A stretch of DNA of 64,000 nucleotides from Diplonema papillatum (taxonomy: Eukaryota > Euglenozoa > Diplonemea > Diplonemida > Diplonemidae), in NCBI GenBank assembly GCA_030068145.1, contig JAPJBO010000092.1, positions 124,001 to 188,000 of the forward strand. Direction: 5' to 3'. Positions within the stretch are counted from its first letter, which is position 1, and the number at the start of each line of letters is the position of its first letter. This document shows, one piece after another, positions 21,023 to 31,440 of the stretch. The notes under the pieces were generated by a model, which saw only the letters and a program-made list of their open reading frames with translations, was not told where the DNA came from and ran no database searches. A program made the translations under genes and the position numbers.

Positions 21023-21864
21023 CTAGCCATGTCCGGGACTGTTTGTGACCGACACCAAGTACTTTCTTTCGTGGAGTGTAGTCTTGGGCCCCCCACGTTC
21101 TACAAGTTGAGCAGGGGTTGCCTTGTAGCCCGTACCGGTCTGTTGTCCGCGTTTATATGTATTTTCTCGCAGTGTGGTGCTTGGATTTCGCGGCACTTGC
21201 GGTGCTTCATGTGGTGCGGGTTGCTTCCGTCCTAAGATAAGGTTTTTTTTGGGTAGATTGCAGGGTAAAACTGTTCGTTGCTCGCCACAGTTAAGGCACT
21301 CTGGGCACACTGGGTACCCGTGGTTAGTGAGGTTATTCGTCTGATGGAGTCGTCATGGTGTCGTAGACTTTTGAAAAGTGGTTTCCCCACGGTTCGTCCG
21401 TCGCTGTGGCAGTAGGGACATCTCTCTCGTTTCTGGGTGGTGCTTCGCAGCGTTGGTTCTGCTTGTGACTTAGTTCTGGTTGGTTTCTTCTTGCAGTAAC
21501 GTAGGTGCGTCCGTAATCCTTGTTTTCCCTTCAGTTTGAGGCCGGTTGTTGTTGTGCGTGTGTGGCAGTGGGGACATCGTAAGTCGTCTTCACTGCTGGT
21601 CTCTGTTTCCGCGGTGGTACTGGAGGTCTGTGACGTGCCTGGTGTTGTGGGTGTTTGTGTGGGGGGTGTGTTGTCGTGTCGTTGTGTGGGTGTGTCGGTA
21701 GATGTCTCGTCTCCGCGCATGGCTCTAAGTATACTTTGCGTCGAGTCCGGCTCTTGTGTTGTGGTTCTAGACGTGGCAGGCTTTGGGGGTTCATAGTGGT
21801 TGTGGTCTATGGGTGGCGGGACATCCGTCTGTGGGTAGTCTTTGAGCTGGTAGACGCCGAGCAC
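21023..21864 (-). pseudogene. Zinc-finger reading-frame fragment, probable LINE ORF N-terminus
   Basis: A minus frame (21864-21232) starts with a Ser/Thr/Pro-rich linker and then has two fingers: CPHCHTRTTTTGLKLK with HLRYC, and CPYCHSDGRTVGKPL with a following His pair. A neighbouring frame (21310-21023) carries CPECLNCG and a basic stretch. Clusters of C2H2/C2HC fingers like this are found at the N-terminus of some non-LTR ORFs. The upstream side is cut by the LINE-1w tail at 21862, so the fragment has no start. A host zinc-finger gene fragment is the alternative. Confidence 0.45.
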
Positions 21865-22030
21865 AACTTTTCACAACTTTTCGTCGTCTTGTTGCGTTAG
21901 TGGGGAGTCATTTGCATGCAAATGAGTACCACACTATGCCAGCTTTTCGCTACGTGACTCCAGAAGGGTCACTTTTTCCGCGCTTTCGGCGCGGCGCAAC
22001 TCTAGTCGGCTGCAACTGTTGTTGGCAGTT
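21862..22030 (-). mobile_element. LINE-1w 3' tail, about 165 bp
   Basis: Two CACAACTTTT units and the three hairpins of the 3' UTR are conserved. Homology to the full LINE ends near 22030. Confidence 0.85.
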
Positions 22031-22049
22031 CATCGTTTCACACTGGTTC

Positions 22050-22165
22050 AGCTCTTTTCGCAAGCCTTCACAGACGTTCATACCGGGTTGTGTGACAGTT
22101 TTCTACGATGTGCTGCATGGATTCGTCCCCTTTAACACATGTGACCGCCAAGGTGTAGGCACTTG
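22050..22165 (-). pseudogene. LINE ORF C-terminal knuckle fragment
   Basis: The minus frame encodes CVKGDESMQHIVENC followed by HTTRYERL and a stop. Cys, His and Cys spaced with an acidic residue before the His are typical of the short domain after RT in non-LTR elements. It directly precedes the LINE-1w tail but is not part of LINE-1w ORF2, so it may belong to a relative with a shared tail. Confidence 0.45.
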
Positions 22166-23150
22166 ATTGACCGATAAATGGCCGAAAAAACGAAAAGGGG
22201 AAACGGTCGGTGCCCCTCGAGCTCGGGAACTAGTCACTCCCGCTTCCCTTTTCGGTCTTCCGGTTTAGCACGTTCACCACCAGTGTGCGTGTTCTCCATT
22301 CGGACCGCGTTGTTCCTTACCCGGACCGTCAGCCCTACGTGCGTTGTGGATCGGAAGTGATCAACAAGACGAATCGGCAATTATGCCCGCTCACTACGGC
22401 GAGACGCATTACGACTACGTCCCTGGGGTTTTTCGAGCAAGCTGCGCGGAGCAGTGGTGTCAAGGGCTCGGTAGCCCGGCTGATAGCCCAGCGCGAGACG
22501 AAGGCGACCACCTGGAGGTACGAACCTCACCAGAACCTCAGCGCCAGCACTGCGACCTCACCGACGTCTTCAAGCACATCCACCACATCCACGGCCGAAC
22601 GAGGAGCTTCTTCATCTCAAAGAGTGTCAACGCCACTCTTTCTATAACATAAACATACATACAAAAGGTGTCACGGGATAAGCCGGCAGCCGCTGCTTAA
22701 CGGCTTATATAAATCCTGAGATTACCCCCTCAGGTGACGATACTTCAACCTTCTTTTCGTTTCAAAATGAAGACTGGAGTCTTCTGAAATGAAGACGGGG
22801 CTTGGTCAAATCTCGCTCAGATGTTGGATGGTGTCCTGTTACGTTTCGGGTGAAGCTACGGGCCTACTATGGGAAAGCCGTCAGCGACGTGGTTTTCCCT
22901 GGCACGGCATGTGCCGCAATTCTGAAGGTGGTGATCACTATAAATATTCCGAGGAAGCGCATAACAAGTGCCAAGCTACTCTACCACGAATCACGTTTGG
23001 TGACGTCAACAAATATGCGCTGCGCTAAGAAGCAAATGAGGTTTGCTGGCGGCATGTCAGGGGGGTATGTCAGGGGGTGTCGTGCGGTCGGACAAGGCGA
23101 TGCCGGATGGTCGTCGATGCCAAGTGACGCCTGCGGTGCGGACAAGCAAG
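22166..23150. other. Intergenic, unrecognised
   Basis: Overlapping plus frames at 22285-22652 (one begins MPAHYGETHYDYVPGVF) have no recognised domain. A small hairpin ATAAGCCG/CGGCTTAT lies at about 22677-22712, followed by TACCCCCTCAGGTGAC, a motif found again with one change at about 28349-28364. Confidence 0.35.
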
Positions 23151-23159
23151 CTTGGGATT

Positions 23160-23230
23160 GCCTTGCCCAAGGCAATCCCATTGGGATATAAGGGAACAAA
23201 ATTTAAGTGTTGGGATATAAGGGAATTACA
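23160..23230. repeat. Perfect short palindrome
   Basis: GGGATTGCCTTG and CAAGGCAATCCC form a 12-bp stem, followed by two copies of GGGATATAAGGGAA. Confidence 0.8.
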
Positions 23231-23234
23231 CCAA

Positions 23235-25100
23235 AGTTAAATGGTAAACCCTTTGGGCGGGGGGCGTAGCCCCCCGCACCCCTGTTTTGCATGTTTTCTG
23301 GCGGGATATCTGATTTTTTTCTGAAAAACTCGCGGAGAACACCAATCCGGAGTGATTCCAGAATTCTGGAAAACCGGACTCTCCTGGGGGGAAAAGGTGG
23401 GTCCCCCAGACCCCCCCTATGCCGCTAAGGAAAAATCTGTCTTAGGGCTGACTATTTTCTATTTTTGGCTCGCGCTCGGCACCTCAAAAAACTCTGGGCG
23501 CGCGCAAAAAAAAAAAAAAAAGAATTGGGCAGAAAGTATGTGAGAAAATTACAAACTGAGAAAACTACAAATAAAATAGTTTGACGGACACCTGGCCGCA
23601 GTGCCATTCGAGCCCTGAGTCCAATCTTGGGTTGCCTTTCACCCTTCTCCCCCTCAAAAAAACCCGAAACATGCGGACAACGCCAACAAGAGTCCGCAAA
23701 GTATTTAAAAGACAAGACCAGCAGGCACATGGTACGCCGTTGCTTGCAGGCAAACATCATGCACCGACAAATATGTGGGGATTTTCTGATAGAACGGCGA
23801 GTACATGGTTGGGCAACCACCATGGGTGGCTACAGCCACCGGTGGTTGCCATCCTAGTGGCTGTCGGTGGTTATTCCTCTCCTACGCTGTCGGTAGGGAT
23901 CCTGCTTCACAACAGGGAGAAGAGTACTCACTGAAACCTGCGGCATGAATCTGTGCAACGAATCTGTGCAACGAGTGTCGACGCTCCCGGCTTCGTGAAG
24001 TTCATTGTGGATGCCAAGAAACTGGAAGGAAACAATGCGAATACGCAGTTCCACAGCCGGAAGAAGGTGCCCACAGTGTGGTAGATGCGTCCAAGGATGG
24101 GCAAGCTCATCGAGTGCCAGCAGAAGTAGGGCCCATCGTCCCATGACCCCAGATTCCGGGCCAGGTACAGTCTCACAACACAAGGGGTTCTTCTTCGCCC
24201 CTCAGCCTCAGTCAATCGCAGCTAGATGGCTTTCCACACAAACAGAGCACAGGCTCATCCGACTCGCTTGCAAGCAGTTCTCGTTTCCCTACCTTCCTTC
24301 CTATGTAGCAGTGTTGCGCCTGTGCAGCCGTAGTGTTGCACAGGTGCTCCAATGGGCATCGTCCGCACCACAGAATTGAAAGTTTTGTGACTTTTGTTGA
24401 AGGGTTCTCATTTTCTTGCACGACCGTGCATCGTTCAAGGAATAGTTTCTTGCCATGCCAAAAACAGCCAGCCCTAGGGCTGGTTGAGATCCCTTTTGGC
24501 CGGGCACCTGGTATTGGCCGCCATTGGAGTCGTGTCTGCAGTTTGCAGGTATTCCCAGGCGGGGACTTTTGCTTCCGAGATGACTCAAAATTTTCCGAGT
24601 CCGAAGTGCTCCAGGTGACCCAGAAGTGGCGGAGTCGTCCGAGTTGTCATGTTGACCCTGCTGCACAACACTATTTTTTCCCCCAACTATTTTTTTTTTC
24701 GAGGTTTCGCGAACTTGGTACCAGGGAAAGCCTGCTACACGGGAGCCAAGCTTCACGTGTTCGGCGGTACTGCAGAGCCACGGGTCTACGGGTCAAGTGG
24801 CTACCGATTTCCCACACTGAAGCATCAAGGCGTGGCGCACCTTCGCTCGCGCTGAACACAAACTCGTCGAGACGGTCAGCCGCAGGGCAGAGCGGATGGG
24901 GTTGTGGCACTGTGTTGCCTCCGACTCAAGCTTTGCAAGCTGTGATTGACCGTCACGTTCCTGGACCAGGAGCGGCCTTTTTCTTTTTTCTTCTTCTTCT
25001 TCTTTTTCTCTTTTCTTCGAGGTTTCGCAAAAATTCGGGCACGCGCGAGCGCGAGCCAAAAATAAAGTACATGGGTGTTAGGACCACCCTTAGCGAGTCT
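23235..25100. other. Intergenic with simple repeats
   Basis: A GC hairpin GGGCGGGGGGCGTAGCCCCC lies near 23250. Poly(A) and CT-rich tracts (23505-23521, 24968-25020) adjoin the motif GCGCGAGCCAAAAATA, seen at 25049, in inverted form at 23460 and again at 16631. No reading frame here shows a known domain. Confidence 0.4.
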
Positions 25101-25118
25101 AGAGGTAACCTTTTGCTC

Positions 25119-25905
25119 AGTCCGGCGTTTGCGCAAACCCGAACCTTTTTGCCCAGTCCGGCGTTTGTGCAAACCCGAACCTTTTTGTCCAGTCAGGCGT
25201 TTGCGCAACCCGAACCGTTTGCCCAGTCCGGCGTTTGTGCAAACCCGGTCCAGTTTGTCCAACCCGAATTGTTTTGCTCAGTCTGGCGTTGGTGCAAATC
25301 CGCACCTTTTGCCCAGTCCCGCGTTGATGCAAACCCGAACCTTTTTGCCCAGTCCGGCGTTTGAGCAAACCCGAACCTTTTTGTCCAGTCCGGCGTTTGT
25401 GCAACCCGAACCTTTTTGCCCAGTCCGGCGTTTGTGCAAACCCGAACCTTTTTGTCCAGTCCGGCGTTGGTGCAAACCCGAGCCTTTTTGCCCAGTCCGG
25501 CGTTTGTGCAAACCCGAACCTTTTTGTCGGCGTTGGTGCAAACCCGGACCTTTTTGTCCAGTCCGGCGTTGGTGCAAACCCGAGCCTTTTTGCCCAGTCC
25601 GGCGTTTGTGCAAACCCGAACCTTTTTGTCCAGTCCGTCGTTTGCGCAAACCCGAGCCTTTTTGTCCAGTCCGGCATTTGTGCGACCCGAACCGTTTGCC
25701 CAGTCCGGCGTTTGTGCAAACCCGGTCCGGTTTGTCCAACCCGAATTGTTTTGCTCAGTCCGGCGTTGGTGCAAACCCGAGCCTTTTTGCCCAGTCCGGC
25801 GTTTGTGCAAACCCGAACCTTTTTGTCCAGTCCGGCGCTGGTGCAACCCGAACCTTTTTTGCCCAGTCCGGCGTTTGTGCAAACCCGCACCTTTTTGTCC
25901 CCCCC
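25119..25905. repeat. 36-37-bp minisatellite with higher-order copy
   Basis: About twenty units of CCCAGTCCGGCGTTTGTGCA followed by AACCCGAACCTTTTTG. A variant block (CCAGTTTGTCCAACCCGAAT, TTGTTTTGCTCAG) occurs near 25247 and again near 25724, giving a higher-order period of about 478 bp. Because the unit is close to a multiple of three and lacks stops, several frames on both strands are open for up to 290 codons; I do not call them genes. Confidence 0.9.
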
Positions 25906-26247
25906 CGGAAAACCCTTTGATGCTGAGTGGAGACCCGGAAAAAAGTCCACATGCCCGCCACGCAAACCCGTTGGGGATTCCGGCAACGGTCTTCAGGAAA
26001 ACCCCAACACTCTGTGTGACGCTTCCGCAGCTGCACGTCGAAGCCACCGCCTACGTACCGACTTTTTCCCGTGAGATAGAGAGAGTTAGAAATGTGCATC
26101 TATTTGATACCGGAAAGTAGGTCCGAGATCAGGCAAACCTTGTGCGCTAGCTTCGTTTAACCGTGAAACCAATAATCAGGGCTTGCCCCAAATTCTCGCT
26201 TTCATTTTATTTCATTCTCCTATTTCCCTGGTTATACCTCACTCCCG

Positions 26248-26352
26248 ATGCCCGAGTGTGAGCACTGCGGAGGTACATACGACGCTAAAGGTCTATCGAC
26301 CCACCAAAAGGCGTGTAAAAGGAAACACCGGGAGGAAGATGAAGAAGTGTGA
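26248..26352 (+). pseudogene. Small C2HC zinc-finger frame at the head of a decayed coding region
   Basis: A 34-codon frame starts at ATG and reads CEHCGGTYDAKGLSTHQKAC followed by a basic and acidic tail. The Cys-Cys-His-Cys spacing is that of a C2HC finger. GC-rich, codon-like sequence continues downstream to about 27171 in several short frames. The family is not recognised; the N-terminus of a retroelement or transposon protein is the likely origin. Confidence 0.45.
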
Positions 26353-27171
26353 AAACGGGTTTGGACGAAAGGAGAACACCCGAGAAAGGAACTCAACTCG
26401 AGGGTCGCAGGCCTCGAAGCCGAGCGCCCGAGGAAACAGGCGAGCGACCGTCGTGTCGCCGCCCTCGGAGGACAGCGACGACCAGGCGGAAGGCCTGGAC
26501 GTCTCGACGCCATGTGAAGTCCAGTCAAAGAAGAAAGAAGTGGCTGGACTTACAGACGGGTCGTGGCCCGTAAATTCCTGGCTGTAGGTCGAGCACGAGG
26601 AGCTGCTGCGGGCAGCATGGAACACAAGGCGAAGAGCCTCCTTGCCCTATTGGGCAAGTAGCAGAAGGGCGACCTCGAGGCCGCCGTGGTCGAAGTGGGC
26701 ACTCGCCTCCGCGAGCTCCGGGGCGTCAGCGCGCTCCCGCTCGTCGGGAAAGGGGGGGAAAGGCGGCCGCAAATGAAGCTGGGCGTGGAGCAGCCGGCTG
26801 GGGGACTGGCCCCCTCCAGCCGTTGACGTCAATGGATCCGACGAGAGCGAGGCGGCTCCTCGACACGCGTCTCTGGACAGAGCGGCAACGCGGGCGATCA
26901 GGCGAAGGCCCTGGTAAAGACCGCGCGGCAGACGGGGGTGAAGACCGACGACCCCCTGCAGATGGCCCGTTGCATCGCGCAACTCGGGCGCGGCCGTCAG
27001 CACTCCGCCGCCACCCAGACGGTTTTAACGAGCTTCCAAACCTTTTTGGACTCGGTGCCGTCGCCACCGAGGGGCCTGGCGAACGAGATTGCTGCCTGGG
27101 GAGCCTGGCTCATCACTGTAAGACAAGTCACCGGCTCGACGGTCGGCAAGTACGTCAGTTGGCAAATTTGA
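26353..27171 (+). pseudogene. Decayed coding-like region
   Basis: Short plus frames contain EHKAKSLLALLGK, LEAAVVEVGTRLRELRG and, at 26938-27171, PLQMARCIAQLGRGRQHSAA followed by a helical segment. GC content is well above that of the surroundings. Together these suggest a degraded gene of an element, but no family can be named. Confidence 0.35.
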
Positions 27172-27194
27172 ACGCAACCACTAATCTCAGTTTC

Positions 27195-27372
27195 AGGACA
27201 AAGAGAAAGAGAGAGAGAGAAAGAGAGAGAACACATAAAACAAGGCGGGGGTTGTCACGCCTTAGCAGTGCCAGGGCCTCTCCCCACCCACCTGTATGTG
27301 TTCTCGTGGTCACCGCTACCGCGTTGACCTTTCCCGAGAGAGAGAGAGAGAGAGAGGGAGAGAGGAAGAGAT
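27195..27372. repeat. GA-rich microsatellites
   Basis: GAGAGAGAGAAAGAGAGAGA (27205-27230) and a second run of GA repeats at 27338-27366. Confidence 0.9.
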
Positions 27373-28670
27373 TTGCCCGAAAAACGTAGAACGGAAGAAC
27401 GGAAGTGTGGGAGAAGTGGACGACGCGGTGAGACGGGAGTTGTGGCAACGGGAGCATATTGTATGCGGGTTCCTTATTTTAGCAGCTTTGTTGGAAGATT
27501 GTCAAGAACATTTCCGGAAAATGATGCACCTGGTAATAAAGAGAGGCATTTCGGGGAAAGAATGCCTGCCATTTTCTCCTCGTAAAAGTGCATGCTTAAT
27601 CGCCCGTTCATCAGTGCAGGAAACTACTTCCGGAACTGTTCTCTAGCTTTGTTTCGGCGTGGTACGCATTGGCATCCGCTGACGTAGCAAGAGCTCAATA
27701 GAGTGAGTGCGAACATGCTGACGTCGGGGGGGCTCAACAAAAGGCCGAAGTGGTGAACAGGCATGCGTTTGAAGCCGTGAACAACCGAACCAACGAGGGT
27801 TGAGCGGTTCGGTGCACGACGCTTCTAAGAAACAATTTTCCCCATCTGTACGTGTAAGGAAACTGTTGAGCGGCAATTGGCTAAAGTGCAAAGGATGTGC
27901 GGCCATAGCCTGCATCTTTGGGGAGTGGAATGTTTGACGTGATGCAAGCGAAGCGGCGAGCATACTGGTGGATGGGTTGTGGTACACAAAGTTGTCGACG
28001 TTTCATTTTTTAGAGTTGAAGTTCGCTTTTTGTTTTACCTTTCGGGGCGCTTCGATTGTTCACCTGCGCGCACTAGTTATTTTTCCTATTCCCATCTGCG
28101 ATCTCAATCAACGCTCGAGTGCAGGCGTCCAGAGGGTGGATCAGAATAACGTTTTGTTTGCATTATGAGCCCGTCCGTCCCTATCTCTTGAAACTGCATC
28201 GAAGTGCCTGCTGCTGTTTATCACAGTGAATCACGGTCCACCACGGTCTATCAGGTCCATCCCTAGTCCCAAGAGCTACATCGAATTGCCCGGTGCTGTA
28301 TTCTTCGGTCGATCACGGTCTATCAAGAGGACGGACCGGCTCACATTAGCTACCCCCTCGGGTGACAGCGTTCTTGTTTAGAGCGTGGTTCGGTAACTAT
28401 TGGCACAGTTAAATGTTAAATGGCACATTTTGTGGAGAATCCTGTCCTGCTGCAAAAGAAAAGAAGAAAGGGGGGTGGATGAATGAATTCAGCGGACCTG
28501 CCGACGTCGGCAGTGGCTTTTGTCGCGCACAATTTCCGAACGAGTGTCTTAGTATTCGTCATCCGTACGTGGTGGCGCGCTGAAATCAGGACCAGTTGCG
28601 TCGGCTTTGTTTGACATTTTGGGCTGGTAGTCCTTTCTGTGCAGGTCAGAATCGTTTCCGAGAGCATCAT
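27373..28670. other. Intergenic, unrecognised
   Basis: The motif TTTTTAGAGTTGAAGTTCGC is at 28007, one of several such copies in the window. A partial duplication lies at 28200-28330 (ATCACGGTC and CACGGTCTATCA). No coding signature is seen. Confidence 0.4.
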
Positions 28671-28674
28671 GTAC

Positions 28675-28868
28675 CATGCAGGGTCAAAACCTTGTGTCTT
28701 TTTTGGTAAATGGCCACCAATTTCTTTCCAGAAAAAAATTGGGGTTTCTAAATTTAAAAATTTTGGAACAAACACCGCAGTAATTTTTGATGATGTTGAG
28801 CAAAAATAAAATTCCAATTTTTTTTTTGGGGGCAATCGGCTCCGCGGCAGCGTTTTTGACCCTGCATG
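28675..28868. mobile_element. MITE with 4-bp GTAC target duplication
   Basis: Inverted ends CATGCAGGGTCAAAA and TTTTGACCCTGCATG enclose 194 bp and are flanked exactly by GTAC at 28671-28674 and 28869-28872. The interior is AT-rich and non-coding. Confidence 0.85.
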
Positions 28869-28944
28869 GTACCCTTAAGAAATGCTGGTTACTTAACAGG
28901 CAACTGGCGCCATTAGCGCGACGATCCAAGCCGGCAGACATATG

Positions 28945-29045
28945 AACGTCGTTCTGATGTCTGACGACTTTGTTTATTTGCTTGCTTTGGCTTTTTCTTG
29001 AGGTGTTTTTCAGCGCTCCGGCTTACCTCCGAAATGCCGGAGGAA
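28945..29045 (-). mobile_element. Short tail matching the second LINE family
   Basis: ACGTCGTTCTGATGTCTGAC plus GACTTTGTTT and TTTGCTTGCTTT are shared with 49319-49365, the 3' UTR of the RNase H LINE. The similarity fades near 28995. Confidence 0.55.
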
Positions 29046-29153
29046 GCCTAAGTCCGGAAAAGTCTTTTGTGTTTCCTTTTTTTTTGGTGTTGTCACGGTG
29101 TCGCGCTTTTTTAGCATTTTTAGCAGTGTCAGTCAGTGCTCCCACGTGAGGTC

Positions 29154-29252
29154 CAGCCTCAGAAGCTGGAGATAGAGGGGTTGCTCCACCACAACCAAAA
29201 TGCGTGAATCCACCCGCTTTTTTCACTCTAGCTTTGACTCCAGCCTCTGAGA
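29154..29252. mobile_element. MITE, second copy of the CAGCCTCAGAAGCTGGAG family
   Basis: The inverted ends match 13490-13593 in opposite orientation. It is flanked by ACCTCCGAAATGCCGGAG-like sequence at 29025 and 29271. Confidence 0.6.
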
Positions 29253-29255
29253 TTG

Positions 29256-29845
29256 GATCCCAACGCCAACCTCCGATATGCCGGAGAAAGCAAACGCCAG
29301 TAATTTCATGCTGTTCGTGCGGTGCATTTCCTAGATGGTAGCAGATGCCACTGCAGTGTGCCAGTCGAAAGGTGCTGGAGCACTAGAAATCCTTATAAGC
29401 GGGATCTCATGCCACCCGGTATATCACTGCACTCCTATCAGTTATCAGCTTTTTAGAGTTATAGTTCGCTTTGAGAATCTAATGAAGAAATTATTCAGCG
29501 TTCCTGTTGGGTAAATTTCGTTCCCTGCCGGGGCATTGCGCGAAATTAGCTGACATTAAACTACCACTTTTTAATTTGATATGAATCCTTTGACGGTGGA
29601 CAACCCCACTATGGAAGCAGACACAGACAAGAATACCTGCGCCGCAGGCGCGGAAAAAGAATGGAGGCTTTTCGTGCCAGAGGCGGTACAAAGATCGCCG
29701 AAAACTGGCATTTTGTCACAGCGGTCTGTTCAGTGTTTGAGGCACAAGAACTCCTGATAGCATTGTCCTCCCTCTTCACAGTTTTGTAGCGTTATTTGTG
29801 GTTTGTGGCAGTTTTGTGTTCGACTCAGTCAGTTTTGACGCCAAA
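29256..29845. other. Intergenic, unrecognised
   Basis: TTTTTAGAGTTATAGTTCGC occurs at 29451. No gene or further repeat is seen. Confidence 0.35.
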
Positions 29846-29848
29846 TGT

Positions 29849-30045
29849 GACAAGATGCTCGTACCATCAGCCACATCTTGTGCCCCAGGCATGAAGACTT
29901 TGAAGCCTCGGCCGTGCCACAGGTGCAGGTAGAGAGGTTCTGCAAAGACTTCGGTACCAGTACTAGTCGCGAGCTACACCCACACGGGTTCACTCCCTCG
30001 TACAGGCACCTCATGCCGGAGGAATTCCTCCGGTTTTTTCCTTAG
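29849..30045 (+). pseudogene. Possible LINE ORF2 C-terminal fragment
   Basis: A plus frame encodes DARTISHILCPRHEDFEA and continues to a stop at 30045 (ending EEFLRFFP). The Asp/Thr/Ser-His-Ile-Leu-Cys pattern matches the knuckle that follows RT in LINEs. A stop lies just upstream, so the rest is lost. Confidence 0.35.
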
Positions 30046-31440
30046 CGGGGGCACTGGGTGTTTTTTCATGGCCGGACGCAATCTTATACACGGGGGGGCG
30101 CTAGGTATTTGCTTCTCAGGGCAGACGTATTCATATTTTTTTTTTTTCCGCTGTTTCACTTTTTCCCAGTTTCTGTTGGGAATATGCCCGCCAGGGAAGT
30201 AGCTGGGGTCCGAGCTCCACGTAAAATCCCACCAAATGTTGTACAGAGCACTTTTCAGGGTCCTCGTGGCACTTCGTGCATGTGGAGCCCAGACACTGTG
30301 TTGAGGGCGCGGGGTGTTCGAACGAAACAGCCTCCGGACAGTGCGTTTTGCCGTGCTCGCGAAAAAAATGAGAACGTGATGGGCGGGGGAATGACAGAAT
30401 AATCGGCGACGACAGCTGCGGTCTTCTTGGCAACACGACATGAAACACGACACAAGCCAAAAATAGCCTCCTCCTTATTTTTCAAACTTTTAGACGGTCC
30501 CTATATCGCTCGAGCTGTGGGACCGCGCGCTGCGGGGCTCTTCCATCAAGCTGTCGTTGTCGGGTGTGTCACAGGTTTCAGTGTGCAGGTGTCGTGTAGC
30601 AAACGACGTTCTTCGGTTGAGCTTCTTTGTTTACGTTGTTTCCAGACATCGTTTTTTTCGTTGTAAAAAATATTGAAAACATGGCAGTTAATCACGCGCG
30701 TCCCAAAGAAAAGCTCGTTGCGTGAGTCACGTGACGCGCGTGGTACGTGCGTGAAGAGCGTGGCAAAACAAAACACGTTTTTTTGTCCTCTGCCCTCTGG
30801 GCGGCGGGGTCGGATTGCAAGTCGTCGCGCACCAGCAATGGAAATTCTTCTTCCTCAACCACGGCAAAGGGGCCTTCGCTTTTTTCGAACAGGACGTTCT
30901 TGGATTTCACTTTCTCTCACGGATGCGGGAACGGACGGCCTTCATCATCGTCTTCGTCTGGTTGCCTAAAAACACTACCACTAGTAGGCACTACTTGATC
31001 CTGCTACTGCTCGGCTACCCGGAACTTTTTTTAGTATTCGACAAATCAAATAATAACACAGGTGTTATTATTTGACCCCCCCCCCCGTTTACCCACTCAG
31101 GGAATTTGCATAAAGAGGATGTGCGGAAGTGCGCGTACTAACAACAAGGTAGCGAGTAGCTAACTGTTGAAAATTTGCCCACCTTCCCTTTCCCCCAGAT
31201 AGACTTCGCCGGGTTGTTTCTCAACTTTGGTGAGACATTTTCTTCCTTCTCGCACGTTACCAAGTATTCGATTGAGACTCTTGAACGAGTTTTCGCTTCC
31301 TTTCCGAGAGCCGGCGACGGAACGGGCGTGTGAAAAGCGGAAGTTTCTTTGTTTTCTTAATAGTACATCTGTACTGACGGGAACATTTCCGGAACAACGG
31401 TTGCGCATGAAAGAGAAAACGAAGCCAACGAAAAAGTGCT
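30046..31440. other. Intergenic with a CG-rich palindromic repeat
   Basis: At about 30735-30765 GACGCGCGTGGTACGTGCGT followed by GAAGAGCGTGG matches 54543-54572. A run of C lies at 31075-31086. No reading frame with a known domain is seen. Confidence 0.4.

Noticed and set aside
25119-25905. CRISPR-like regular spacing
   Set aside because: The array is contiguous tandem repeats without unique spacers, in eukaryotic DNA, and no cas genes are present.
25117-25986. Long minus and plus reading frames over the 36-bp repeat, possibly a repeat protein
   Set aside because: Several frames on both strands are open at once and shift with unit-length changes, as expected from a stop-free minisatellite; no start context or unique sequence supports a gene.
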